A DNA stretch of 64,000 nucleotides from Lysobacterales bacterium (lineage in GTDB: Bacteria; Pseudomonadota; Gammaproteobacteria; Xanthomonadales; Wenzhouxiangellaceae): NCBI GenBank assembly GCA_002722315.1, contig PBLG01000027.1, positions 1 to 64,000 of the forward strand, in the 5' to 3' direction. Shown here one piece after another: positions 27,202-36,688 of this stretch. Positions within the stretch are counted from its first letter, which is position 1. Every line of letters begins with the position of its first letter. The position numbers and the translations under genes are program-made. The notes under the pieces were generated by a model, which was given only the letters and a program-made list of their open reading frames with translations, was not told the DNA's origin and did not search any database.

Positions 27202-28803
27202 GTGACCGACAACAAAGCTTCCAGCACCGAAACCGGCGAACCCAGGAACTGGTTCACCCGCTTCCTTGACACCGTCGAGTGGCTCGGCAACCTGCTGCCG
27301 CACCCCGTGACGCTGTTTGCCCTGCTGGCGATCGCGATGGTGCTGCTGTCCGGCCTGTTCGGCTGGCTGGACGTGGCCGTCCCCGATCCGCGCCCGGAAG
27401 GCATGAGCGGGCGCGCCGACGACGGCATGATTCGCGCAGTCAGCCTGCTCAACGCGGACGGCCTGCGCATGATCGTGACCAACCTGGTGTCCAATTTCAC
27501 CGGCTTCGCGCCGCTGGGCGTGGTACTTGTCGCCATGCTCGGCGTCGGCGTGGCGGAAAAATCGGGGATGATCTCGGCCCTGGTGCGCGGCATCGTGCTC
27601 AACGCGCCGAGGCACGTCGTGACGGTCGCGATCGTCTTTGCCGGCGTGCTGTCCAACACCGCCTCGGAGATGGGCTACGTGGTGCTGGTGCCGCTGGCCG
27701 CGGCAGTGTTCTATTCGCTGGGGCGACATCCGCTGGCCGGCATGGCCGCGGCGTTCGCCGGCGTTTCGGGCGGTTACAGCGCCAACCTGCTGATCGGCAC
27801 GATCGATCCGCTGCTGGCCGGCATCACCGAGGAAGCCGCGCAGCTCATCGATCCGAACTACACGGTCGACGCCACCGCCAGCTACTTCTTCATGTTCGTC
27901 TCCACGTTCATGATCACCATTGTCGGTTCGCTGGTGACGATCTTCATCGTCGAGCCCAAGCTCGGCAAGTACGATGCCTCCGAGGCCGACGAGGAAATCC
28001 TCGACGGCCGTTCGATGCAGCCGTTGACCTCCGACGAGAAGAAAGGGCTGCTTGCCGCGGGCCTGGCCGCGGCCGGCGTATTCGCGCTGATGGCGATCAC
28101 GCTAGTGCCCGAATGGGGCCCGCTGCGCAACCCCGAAACCGGCGAGATGATCCGCTCGCCGTTCTTCCGCGGCATCGTGGCCTGGATCTTCGTGTTCTTC
28201 CTGGCGACCGGATTTGCTTACGGCAAGACCGTCGGCACGATGAAGAACGACCGCGATGTGATCAACGGCATGTCCTCGGCGATCGCCACACTGGGGCTGT
28301 ACGTCGTACTGGTGTTCTTCGCCGCACAGTTCGTCGCCTATTTCGGCTGGACCAATCTCGGCGCGATCACCGCCGTGACCGGCGCGAACTTCCTTCAGGG
28401 CATCGGCCTGACGGGCCCGCTGGTATTCGTGTTCTTCATTCTCGTTTGCGGCATGATCAATCTTTCGCTGGGTTCGGCCTCGGCCCAGTGGGCGGTTACC
28501 GCTCCGATCTTCGTGCCCATGCTGATGCTGATCGGCTATTCGCCCGAAGTCATCCAGACCGCCTACCGCATCGGGGATTCGTCCACCAACATCATTACGC
28601 CGATGATGAGCTATTTCGGGCTTATCCTGGCCTGGGCGACCCGCTACAACAAGAACTTCGGCATCGGGACCATGGTCGCCACCATGCTGCCCTACTCGAT
28701 ATTCTTCATTACCGGCTGGTCCCTGCTCTTGCTGTTCTGGACGTTCGGTCTCGACCTGCCGGTCGGACCCGGCTCGCCGACGTATTACACTAGCGGTCAA
28801 TGA
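27202..28803 (+). CDS. AbgT family transporter
   Basis: The 533-residue inner-membrane protein starts at a GTG and has about ten to twelve hydrophobic segments. It matches the AbgT family (p-aminobenzoyl-glutamate uptake AbgT; MtrF/YdaH sulfonamide efflux). The repeated hairpin-type motifs are visible as VFAGVLSNTASEMGYVVLVP and SLGSASAQWAVTAPIFVPML, with YRIGDSSTNIITPMMSYFGL near the end. Import versus efflux cannot be decided from sequence. The stop overlaps the DUF971 gene (ATGA). Confidence 0.93.
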   Translation: MTDNKASSTETGEPRNWFTRFLDTVEWLGNLLPHPVTLFALLAIAMVLLSGLFGWLDVAVPDPRPEGMSGRADDGMIRAVSLLNADGLRMIVTNLVSNFTGFAPLGVVLVAMLGVGVAEKSGMISALVRGIVLNAPRHVVTVAIVFAGVLSNTASEMGYVVLVPLAAAVFYSLGRHPLAGMAAAFAGVSGGYSANLLIGTIDPLLAGITEEAAQLIDPNYTVDATASYFFMFVSTFMITIVGSLVTIFIVEPKLGKYDASEADEEILDGRSMQPLTSDEKKGLLAAGLAAAGVFALMAITLVPEWGPLRNPETGEMIRSPFFRGIVAWIFVFFLATGFAYGKTVGTMKNDRDVINGMSSAIATLGLYVVLVFFAAQFVAYFGWTNLGAITAVTGANFLQGIGLTGPLVFVFFILVCGMINLSLGSASAQWAVTAPIFVPMLMLIGYSPEVIQTAYRIGDSSTNIITPMMSYFGLILAWATRYNKNFGIGTMVATMLPYSIFFITGWSLLLLFWTFGLDLPVGPGSPTYYTSGQ

Positions 28804-29156
28804 ACACACCTTCCTTGACCGAACTCAGGCTGGAGCGCGCACGCCGCGTTCTTGTCTGCGAGTTCGCCGACGGTCAGTCGTTCGAGCTCGACTGCGAATA
28901 CCTGCGAACGCACTCGCCCTCGGCCGAGGTGCGCGGCCACGGCCTCTCGGAGCCGAAGCTGCTGACCGGCAAGCAACAGGTCAACATCGAAGCCATCGAG
29001 CCGATCGGAAGCTACGCCGTTGCGCTGCGTTTCGACGACGGTCACGACACCGGGATCTACGCATGGGACTTTCTCTATCGCCTGGGCCGGGACATGGAAA
29101 CCAACAAGCGCCGCTACAGGGAGCGCCTTGCCGAGGCGGGCCTGCTCGAGGGATGA
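28800..29156 (+). CDS. DUF971 domain protein
   Basis: The 118-residue protein is a single DUF971 (gamma-butyrobetaine hydroxylase N-terminal-like) domain: LEFADG-type opening (LVCEFADGQSFELDCEYLR), EAIEPIGSYAVALRFDDGHDTGIY and AWDFLYRLG. This small domain often stands alone near Fe-S or ubiquinone genes, and its role is unknown. It overlaps the AbgT gene by four bases, then a 59-bp gap leads to relA. Confidence 0.9.
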   Translation: MNTPSLTELRLERARRVLVCEFADGQSFELDCEYLRTHSPSAEVRGHGLSEPKLLTGKQQVNIEAIEPIGSYAVALRFDDGHDTGIYAWDFLYRLGRDMETNKRRYRERLAEAGLLEG

Positions 29157-29215
29157 CCGCCCCTGCATCGATCCGCTGCGCGGCAGAAGCCGGGTCTGCT
29201 TGAGGCACGTTCGAC

Positions 29216-31375
29216 ATGGTCCGAAAATCCCGATCGCCCCTGAGCCGCCTGATCGGCCACTACCCCCCCGAGATTGCCGACGATCCTGAAATCGTCGCGA
29301 CGGCCGAACTCGTCGAACGACAATCCGACGATGATGCGGAACTGGCCCAACGCATGCTCAGGGCACTCAACCCCCTGTCTCCGGACAGGACGACGGTGCT
29401 CGCCGCGCTCGCGATTGTCGCGGCGCGCGAGGACGGTGCCCCGGTCCGCCCGACCGGAGAAGACGAAGACCGGCTGGTCGAGCAGTTTCGTCGCGTGGTG
29501 CATTTCGACCGGCGCTACCTGCCCGATTCGTCCAGCCGCGCCGAGGGCCTGAGGCGGCTCATTCTCGCGCTGATCTACGACGTTCGCGTGGTGCTGCTGG
29601 TGCTGGCCTGGCAGCTTGCGCGCATGCAGGTCGCGCGCGACGACGAAAGCCGCCGCTCGCTGGCGCACGAAACGCGCGCGATACACGCTCCGCTGGCCAA
29701 CCGGCTGGGCATCTGGCAGCTCAAGTGGCCGCTGGAAGATCTCGCGTTCCGCTACCTGGAGCCCGAGGCCTGCGCGCGCATCGAGCGGCTGGTCGCAGAG
29801 CAGCGCGACGAGCGCGAGCGCTACATAGACGCGTTCATGCAGCAGCTGTCGGAAAAACTCGACGGCGCCGGGATCGCCCACGAGATCAGCGGCCGGGCCA
29901 AGCACATCTATTCGATCTGGCGCAAGATGCAGCGCAAGGGCCTGGACTTCCATCAGCTTTTCGACGTGCGCGCCGTGCGCGTGCTGGTCGACGACCTGGC
30001 CAGCTGCTACTCGGCGCTCGGACTGGTCCACAGCCACTGGCAACCCGTGCCCGGCGAGTTCGACGACTACATATCCAACCCCAAGCCCAATCTCTACCGT
30101 TCGCTGCACACGGCCGTTCGCGGCAGCCACGGGCGCGTGTTCGAAGTCCAGATCCGGACCCACGAAATGCACGAGCACGCCGAGTTCGGCGTCGCCGCCC
30201 ACTGGCGCTACAAGGAAGGCGGCCCGCGCGACAGTGCGCTGGAGCAACGAATCGGCGTGATGCGGCAGCTGATCGAAGCCGGCGACGGCGATGGCGACAA
30301 GGCGCGCGACCAGGCCCACGACCAGGAAATCGAAGATCAGGCGCTGATCGAGAACTTCGAGGCGCTGACCAGCGAGGACCGCGTATACGTGCTCACGCCC
30401 CGCGGCGACGTGATCGACCTGGCCCAGGGGGCGACCGCGCTGGATTTCGCCTACCACGTGCACACCGAGGTCGGCCACCGCTGCCGCGGTGCCAAGGTCA
30501 ACGGGCGCATCGTGCCGCTGACCCACGTGCTGGCCAACGGCGACCGGGTCGAAGTGCTCACATCAAACCAGGGACACCCGTCCCGGGACTGGCTCAACCC
30601 GCAGCTGGGCTACCTGAGGTCCGGACGCGCCCGCGCCAAGGTACGCCACTACTTCCGGCAACTGAACTTCGACGAAAACCTGGCCGCCGGCCAGGCGGCG
30701 ATGGAAGGCGAACTCAAGCGACTCGACCTGGCAGGCGCCAATCTCCAGCCGGTGGCCGAACAGTACAATTTCAAGCGCATCGACGACCTGCTGGCCTCGA
30801 TCGGCGCCGGCGACCTCACGGCCGCCCAGGTCGGCCAGTCGGCCCTTCGCCTGCATGCCGGGCCCGACGCCGACAAGCCGGAGCTTCCGTTCCGGCGCCC
30901 GTCGGGACAGGAGACGGCCGGCACAGGCAGCGAAATCCGGATCGAGGGCGTGGGCAACCTCGTGTACCAGCTGGCGCGCTGCTGCCAGCCGCTCCCCGGC
31001 GATCCGATCGCGGGATTCATCACCCGTACCCGGGGCGTCAGCATTCATAGGGAGGATTGCCGTCAATACCTGCGCCTGGCCCAGCGCCAGCCGGAACGAC
31101 GAATCCAGGTCGACTGGTCGCGCAGCGCCCGCACCCGCTACCCGGTGCGGGTACGCATCGACGCATGGGACCGACGCGACCTGATCAAGGATATCGGCTC
31201 GGTCATTTCCAGCCAGAACCTGAGCGTCAGCGCCATGAACGCGCAGCGCGGCGAACAGCCCGAAGCGGTCGGCATCGAGCTGACGCTGGAAGTGGAAGAC
31301 CTGGAACAGCTCGGCACGCTGCTGGGCAAGCTGCAGTCCATCACCAACGTCAGCTCGGTCCGACGGCTGCGGTAA
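29216..31375 (+). CDS. relA: GTP pyrophosphokinase RelA
   Basis: RelA makes (p)ppGpp on starved ribosomes. The 719-residue protein has an N-terminal hydrolase-like domain without the catalytic HD pair (about 25-180), then the synthetase domain (SGRAKHIYSIWRKM, FDVRAVRVLV, EFDDYISNPKPNLYRSLHTA, QIRTHEMHEHAEFGVAAHWR). The acidic EFDDY form of the synthetase signature marks monofunctional RelA. A TGS domain (VYVLTPRGDVIDL, about 386-450), a Cys-rich segment (CCQPLPGDPI) and an ACT domain (about 640-719) follow. A solo end of the IS-like element begins immediately after the stop. Confidence 0.95.
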   Translation: MVRKSRSPLSRLIGHYPPEIADDPEIVATAELVERQSDDDAELAQRMLRALNPLSPDRTTVLAALAIVAAREDGAPVRPTGEDEDRLVEQFRRVVHFDRRYLPDSSSRAEGLRRLILALIYDVRVVLLVLAWQLARMQVARDDESRRSLAHETRAIHAPLANRLGIWQLKWPLEDLAFRYLEPEACARIERLVAEQRDERERYIDAFMQQLSEKLDGAGIAHEISGRAKHIYSIWRKMQRKGLDFHQLFDVRAVRVLVDDLASCYSALGLVHSHWQPVPGEFDDYISNPKPNLYRSLHTAVRGSHGRVFEVQIRTHEMHEHAEFGVAAHWRYKEGGPRDSALEQRIGVMRQLIEAGDGDGDKARDQAHDQEIEDQALIENFEALTSEDRVYVLTPRGDVIDLAQGATALDFAYHVHTEVGHRCRGAKVNGRIVPLTHVLANGDRVEVLTSNQGHPSRDWLNPQLGYLRSGRARAKVRHYFRQLNFDENLAAGQAAMEGELKRLDLAGANLQPVAEQYNFKRIDDLLASIGAGDLTAAQVGQSALRLHAGPDADKPELPFRRPSGQETAGTGSEIRIEGVGNLVYQLARCCQPLPGDPIAGFITRTRGVSIHREDCRQYLRLAQRQPERRIQVDWSRSARTRYPVRVRIDAWDRRDLIKDIGSVISSQNLSVSAMNAQRGEQPEAVGIELTLEVEDLEQLGTLLGKLQSITNVSSVRRLR

Positions 31376-31417
31376 GGAACCTCTGAATAACCCTGCGCGG
31401 GCCGGGTTCCACGCCGT

Positions 31418-31486
31418 AGGAGCCTGCTTGCAGGCGAACCCTCGCGGGGACTTTCCGCAGTTCCATTCGCCTGCAAGCAGGCTCCT
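31418..31486. repeat. REP-like hairpin after relA
   Basis: Two 21-base arms (31418-31438 and 31466-31486) are exact reverse complements around a 27-base spacer. Each arm contains the smaller palindrome GCCTGCTTGCAGGC. The AGGAGCCTGCTTGCAGGCGA core resembles repetitive extragenic palindromes common in gammaproteobacteria. A 30-bp piece of the IS-like element's end (GGAACCTCTGAATAA, from 31376) precedes it. It belongs to the 524-bp gene-free region 31376-31899, which otherwise holds only the following IS-like copy. Confidence 0.75.
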
Positions 31487-31505
31487 GCGGGAGAATTCTG
31501 CTTAG

Positions 31506-31804
31506 GGAACCGCTGAATAACTCTGGGCGGGCGCGACGGCGCCTTTGCGGGAGGCTCCAGCTTGGCTTGGGCGAGCGTGGTTTGGTTGTTCCAAATAAGC
31601 GAGCCCGATTGTCATGACAAGCGAGCCGGAGGCCCCGCAAAGGCCCGTCCCGAAGGCGATTGTCATTACCAGCTGCCGGAAAAGCCGCATCTCGCGCGTT
31701 GCGCCCCTCGGCCGTAGCTATGGCTACTGTCACTCGCGTCGCACCAAACGATCTGCGGCCTTTCCGACTGAAACGCGCTCCGCCCGGAGTTATTCAGAGG
31801 TTCC
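31506..31804. mobile_element. Non-autonomous IS-like element (MITE-like), copy 2
   Basis: The 299-bp copy starts GGAACCGCTGAATAACTC and ends with its near reverse complement. TTAG flanks both sides (31502-31505 and 31805-31808). It aligns with copy 1 over most of its length (shared blocks GCGACGGCGCCTTTGCGGGA, GGTTTGGTTGTTCCAA and CTCGCGTCGCACCA). It differs by a short internal duplication containing GATTGTCAT and GAGCC. No transposase frame is present. Confidence 0.8.
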
Positions 31805-31899
31805 TTAGCCTTCCTGCCGTATGAATTTTCGGATGCCGGAACCCGGAGAGTCGTGTTCCCGGGTGGGCCAACGGGAATCCATGCAATATCCGAGGGTAA

Positions 31900-34800
31900 T
31901 CAACCGCCGGGCTCCAGTTCGGCCAGCAGCGATTCCAGCGACCGTCGCGCCGCGTCCAGCGAGAAATAGCGCTCGACGTTGATTCGGCCGTTGGCGGCCA
32001 GCCGCGCCCAGAGATCGCCGTCGCGGTACAGCCGGCAGACCTCGGCGGCGAACGCGGCCGCGTCGTCGGCCACCAGGATGTCGCGCCCGTGTTCGGTGTA
32101 CATGCCCTCGGCGGCGCACGAGGTGGCCACCACCGGCAAGCCGTGGCTCATGGCCTGGTTGACCTTGCCCTTGACGCCGGCCCCGTAGCGCAGCGGCGCC
32201 AGGGAAATCCGGCAGCCGTTCATGAACGGCTCGAGATCGGAAACGAAGCCGTGCACCTCAAGGCCCGGCGCCGTGCGGCTCTTGAGACGCTCAGGCATCT
32301 TGCTGCCGATCAGGTGAAGCTCGACTTCGGGCAGTTCGCGACGGATCAACGGCAGGATCTCGTCGATCAGCCATTCGGCCGCGTCGAGGTTGGGCGGATG
32401 CTGGAAGCCGCCGACGAACACCAGTCCCTCGCGCTGCTCGAAAGGCCTGCCCGGGGGATGCAGCGAATGGATGTTGGAAACGACAATGACCGGCGCCTCG
32501 GGCACCAGGCCGCCGAGCAGTTCGCGCTCGAACTCGCTGACGACCAGCGTGGCATCGGCCTGTCCGATCAGCGCAAGCTCTTCGGCGCGGGTCTTCTCGG
32601 CAATCCGGGCTGCGGCCTCGGTGCCGGCCAGTTCGGCTTCGCGCTGTTCGCGCAGGAAGTGAAGATCGACCGTGTCGAACACGACGCTGGCCCGCGGACA
32701 ATGCGCGCGCAACATCTTCATCAGCGGCGCCAGCACATAGTGCCTGCTGACGATGACCAGGTCCAGTTCGCTTCCATGAGCGGCCAGCCATTCCCCGGGA
32801 TTGGCCACCCACGGCGCGGTCAGCACCTCGACGCCTGCCTGCTGCAGGTCTTCGGAATGCCGCCCCGTCCAGGCGAGGTTCTGCGGCATGAAGCTTGTCC
32901 GGTAACCGAGCTCGCCGAGCAGGCGCAACATCGCGAACATCCGCACCGAGCCCGAATCGTGATCCGGCATCGGCGTGACCGCATCGATGACCAGTGCCCG
33001 CCGCGGAAACCTGCGAAAGCGGAACTCGCTTGCGGCCGAAGGCGCGAACTCGCCCGGGTTCTCCGGGTGCGAGGCCAGGGTGTCGGCCCAGCGCTGCATG
33101 AATTTTTCGCGGTTGACCACCTGGTAGCGCTTCGCACCGGTCGTCTCGTCGGTACCCGAGGTGGCGCCCTCGAAATGAATCACCGTCGATGCGGGCTGGT
33201 AGAGCACTTTCAGACCGGCCCGGCGCGTCTTGAAGCACAGGTCGGTGTCCTCGTAGTACGCGGGGGCGTAGTGCTTGTCGAACCCGCCGAATTCGGCAAA
33301 CCGTTCGCGCTCGATTGCCAGGCAGGCGCCTGAGACGTAGTCGGCCTCACTGAGGAAGCGGTATTCCGGCCGGTCCGGATCGTCGCCGCGGCCGAAGTTC
33401 CAGCCGGACGCATCGCGGAACACGATACCCCCGGCCTCCTGCAGCGTGCCGTCGGCAAACACCAGCCTGGCGCCCACGATGCCGGCTTCCGGGTGGGCGC
33501 GGAAGGTATCGACCAGCGCATCCAGCCAGCCGGCGGTGACCCGGGTATCGTTGTTGAGGAACACCAGGTAGCGTCCGCGCGCCTGCCTGGCACCGCGATT
33601 GCAGGTGCCGATGAACCCCTTGTTGCGCCGGTTGCGCAGCACCCGAACGCCTCGGCACCGACCAAGCCACGCCTGCGTTTCGTCGCTGGATGCATCGTCG
33701 ACCACCAGCACTTCGTACCCGACATCGGTCGCTATGGAGGCAATGCTCTCCAGGCAGGCGGCGGTGTAGGCGAGCTGGTTGTAGACCGGGATGACGATGC
33801 TCACCTCCGGGTCTTCGCTTGACGGGAGCTCCACCGGATCGATCACGCGCTCTGGCCGGAGAAGCTGCGCCTCGGTGAAGGATTCGCGGCGCGGTTCCTC
33901 GGCCTGCGAGTGCTGCAGGGCGTCCAGCGCGCCGCGAAGTCCCCGGTAGCGCCAACGAAACAGGAAAACGCGGGTCATTCGGATCCATTGCAGCGGATTG
34001 ACCAGCTTGCGCAACCGCCTGCGGGTCACCACCCGCCTGGCGAACCGCAGCGGCCGGGTCAGCTTCCATGACGTGCTGTTGACCACCGCGTCATATTCGG
34101 CCTGCAGCTGCTCGTGCCGTCGACCCAGGTCGTCGTGCTGACGGCCGAGCAGCGCGTGCTGTTGGCAGAGTTCCTCATGGACCCGGCACAGGTGCTCGTG
34201 CTGGATCTGCAGCTGCTCGTGCTGTTCCAGCAACCGGTCGTGATCTTCTACCAGCGCGGCCTGCTGCTCGCGCAGCTGCGCATGGTTCCGGTCCAGCGCC
34301 TGATAGCGATCCAGCAATTCACCGTAGCGGTCGGACAGTTCGTGGTACTGGCGGTCCTGCCGAATCAGCGCCTCGGCTTGCTCGGCAGCCTGGGCGTCCA
34401 GCCGCTCGGCCCATTCGCTGCGGCTGCGGAACTGGCGCTCCATGGTCTCGGCCCAGCGGGTGCGGGTCTCGAGCTCGTCGCGCATCCGCGAAAGCTCGGC
34501 GCGCGCCCGGCGAGCCGCGATGCGCGCGGACGCCAGCCTCGCCGCCTGCAGCGCCCAGGTCGCCTCGGGCGCCGCAATCGCCTTCGGCGTCGGCAATGCA
34601 ACCGTATGACGGCCCGGGCAAATGCCGTCCAGCTCGGCCGCCATCGCCTCCAGCGAGCGCTCGGGCGCCGCCGCGGCAGCCAGCCCGGCCAGGCGTTCGG
34701 GGTTTTCGGCCAGCGCCAGCAGGCAATCGACCAGCGAATCGGGATCGGGATCGAACAGTACCCCGTCGTGTTCGTGGGCAATCCGCTCGGCAAAACTGCC

Positions 34801-36468
34801 CACGCGGGTCGCGACCGGCGCCAGTCCCAGCGCCCGGACCTCGCTCAAGGTGTAGCTCCAGGTCTCCGGGACGGTCGACAGCAGCAGCGCGCCGTGCGGT
34901 CTCAGCGCGGCCACCAGGGCCGGGAGCTCCTCCCGGCGATATTCGGGCACCAGGTCGACGCCGGGCTGCCCCATCAGCGCCAGCCCTTCGCGCCCGCAAC
35001 CCAGCGCGGTCAGGCGCAGCCTGCCGGCCAGCCGAGGCAATGCCTCGCGCAGCAGCCTCAGCCCCTTGCCGGCGCTCAATCGTCCGGGGATCAGCAGGTG
35101 CAGCGGCGTATCCTTCGCCGGTGGCTCGAATGCGACCGGCGATTCGAACCGACGGAATCCGTGCCGAACCCGGCTGATCTCCAGGGCGGGATCGGCGGCA
35201 AGCGCGCGAAACCGCTCGATGACGTGGTCGGTCGGCGCGCACAGCGCGACATCGCCGGACTTCACGGCCTCGAGCCAGGCGCGCGCGATGCGGTGCCAGA
35301 AGGCGGGCCGCGTCGGCTCGAATTTCATCGAGTCGGGGTGATCGTCAAGTGCCGTGGTCCGGGCCTTGTCGGGATCGCCGTCGGCACGCTCGAGAAAAGG
35401 CCGGGGATCGCGGTCCAGAAGCGGCCAGAGCGGAAAGAAGTCGTGCAGCATCGCCAGCGTCGGCAGCCCGGTGCGCAGGCAATCCAGCGCATGCCCGATC
35501 AGCGACGAAACTACGATACGAGCGACGCCGAACCACTCGATCACCGCCGCCAGGTGCTCGGCGTAAACCTCGTTGCCGTCGGCGACCGCCGAGACCATCG
35601 GCGACAGCGCGAACTCCCGGATCACGCCGCGACCGGGCCCCGCCGCGCACAACCGGAGATAGCGACCGCAGGTGCGGCCCGGGCCGTCCGAGACCGCGAT
35701 CAGGACCAGGTGGACGTGCGACGGATCGCCGGCGGCAAAATCCTCTATCCAGCGCCAGACGCCGCCGCCCCAGCTGTGCGCGATGTGCAGCGTCACCGGC
35801 CGGTCCGACGGCGCCGGCAGTGCCGGGGCGCCCTCTTCCAGCAGCGCTTCGATCCGCATGCGCAGATGGCCCAGCGGCAGCGGCCCGGCCGCTTCGTCAC
35901 CGTCGTCATCCTCGCCGACCGTCGGGCCGGAGCGACGCGGATCCAGCACATAGAGATCATCGACCAGCAGCGCTCTTCCGGGCCCGGGCGAGCCCGGCTT
36001 GCCGGAGGCCGCGCCGGCCGCGATCAGGAGGCAGCCCGAGGGCGGCGATTCGATCAGCTGCGCCCGGCGCTCTCCGGCCCACCAGGCGGCGGCGTCCAGG
36101 TCCATGTCGCCGGTGTCGAATCCGACCAGCGGATCCACCCGGCGATCGTAATTGCCGGCAAACACCACCGCGGTGTCGGGCGACAGCAGCGTCCTCGATC
36201 CCTCGATGCGTTCGAAGAATCGAGCGGGCAGTTCGAGGTCCCCGCGCAGCAAGAGCATGTCGCGACCGGGATGGTCGTTCGCGATGCGGGCGAGTACCCC
36301 GGCCTCGTCGCGGTAGCTTTCCGACCCCACCGAATCCGGACCGATTGCGACGACCGGCCCCGGGCAGGACGACGACATTTCTCCAACGCGTTCGGCCGCG
36401 ACGGCACCCGAGCGGGGCATCCAGAGCACGGTGACCAGCGGCAGATCGCGCATTCGGTTTTCGCTCAT
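31900..36468 (-). CDS. Three-module glycosyltransferase, 1522 aa
   Basis: The protein joins several glycosyltransferase modules. From about 223 to 640 is a GT-B-like unit (HIAHSWGGGVWRW, LIPGRLSAGKGLRLL, SEVRALGLAPVATRVGSF). Residues about 650-795 form a coiled coil rich in Q, H, E and L. VNSTSWKLTRPLRF near 797-811 is a linker common in large glycosyltransferases. A GT2 domain follows (about 888-1130; VSIVIPVYNQ, VVDDASSDET, FLNNDTRV, YYEDTDLC). A C-terminal GT4-type unit covers about 1157-1515 (VFVGGFQHPPNLDAAEWL, GAGVKGKVNQAMSHGLP). It probably builds a surface polysaccharide, but no O-antigen or capsule genes adjoin it. Confidence 0.9.
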   Translation of the reverse strand: MSENRMRDLPLVTVLWMPRSGAVAAERVGEMSSSCPGPVVAIGPDSVGSESYRDEAGVLARIANDHPGRDMLLLRGDLELPARFFERIEGSRTLLSPDTAVVFAGNYDRRVDPLVGFDTGDMDLDAAAWWAGERRAQLIESPPSGCLLIAAGAASGKPGSPGPGRALLVDDLYVLDPRRSGPTVGEDDDGDEAAGPLPLGHLRMRIEALLEEGAPALPAPSDRPVTLHIAHSWGGGVWRWIEDFAAGDPSHVHLVLIAVSDGPGRTCGRYLRLCAAGPGRGVIREFALSPMVSAVADGNEVYAEHLAAVIEWFGVARIVVSSLIGHALDCLRTGLPTLAMLHDFFPLWPLLDRDPRPFLERADGDPDKARTTALDDHPDSMKFEPTRPAFWHRIARAWLEAVKSGDVALCAPTDHVIERFRALAADPALEISRVRHGFRRFESPVAFEPPAKDTPLHLLIPGRLSAGKGLRLLREALPRLAGRLRLTALGCGREGLALMGQPGVDLVPEYRREELPALVAALRPHGALLLSTVPETWSYTLSEVRALGLAPVATRVGSFAERIAHEHDGVLFDPDPDSLVDCLLALAENPERLAGLAAAAAPERSLEAMAAELDGICPGRHTVALPTPKAIAAPEATWALQAARLASARIAARRARAELSRMRDELETRTRWAETMERQFRSRSEWAERLDAQAAEQAEALIRQDRQYHELSDRYGELLDRYQALDRNHAQLREQQAALVEDHDRLLEQHEQLQIQHEHLCRVHEELCQQHALLGRQHDDLGRRHEQLQAEYDAVVNSTSWKLTRPLRFARRVVTRRRLRKLVNPLQWIRMTRVFLFRWRYRGLRGALDALQHSQAEEPRRESFTEAQLLRPERVIDPVELPSSEDPEVSIVIPVYNQLAYTAACLESIASIATDVGYEVLVVDDASSDETQAWLGRCRGVRVLRNRRNKGFIGTCNRGARQARGRYLVFLNNDTRVTAGWLDALVDTFRAHPEAGIVGARLVFADGTLQEAGGIVFRDASGWNFGRGDDPDRPEYRFLSEADYVSGACLAIERERFAEFGGFDKHYAPAYYEDTDLCFKTRRAGLKVLYQPASTVIHFEGATSGTDETTGAKRYQVVNREKFMQRWADTLASHPENPGEFAPSAASEFRFRRFPRRALVIDAVTPMPDHDSGSVRMFAMLRLLGELGYRTSFMPQNLAWTGRHSEDLQQAGVEVLTAPWVANPGEWLAAHGSELDLVIVSRHYVLAPLMKMLRAHCPRASVVFDTVDLHFLREQREAELAGTEAAARIAEKTRAEELALIGQADATLVVSEFERELLGGLVPEAPVIVVSNIHSLHPPGRPFEQREGLVFVGGFQHPPNLDAAEWLIDEILPLIRRELPEVELHLIGSKMPERLKSRTAPGLEVHGFVSDLEPFMNGCRISLAPLRYGAGVKGKVNQAMSHGLPVVATSCAAEGMYTEHGRDILVADDAAAFAAEVCRLYRDGDLWARLAANGRINVERYFSLDAARRSLESLLAELEPGG

Positions 36469-36592
36469 CCGGAAAACCTCCGACCGAGCCGGCGGACAGC
36501 ACGTTTCCGGTCGACGAGGCGGCGCAGCGCCCTGCCCGGGTTGTCGAAAGGCGCCCCGGCAGACGAGCCAACCCGTCCGACCAGCCGGAATC

Positions 36593-36598
36593 TATAAT
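36593..36598 (+). promoter_or_regulatory. Candidate -10 box for mrcB
   Basis: A perfect TATAAT lies 91 bp before the mrcB start in the divergent region with the glycosyltransferase gene. A -35 box is not convincing. Confidence 0.35.
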
Positions 36599-36688
36599 CG
36601 AGGGTCATGATGACTGAACCCGGCAATAAGCAGCCGCTCATTATCCGCGATCGGAACGTCCTTTGCACCTGAACGAGAGCACCGGCAC

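Noticed and set aside
34114-36597. 827-codon open frame opposite the large glycosyltransferase
   Set aside because: It is the shadow of a GC-rich gene. The glycosyltransferase strand has recognisable motifs throughout, while this frame is Gln/Arg-rich without domains.
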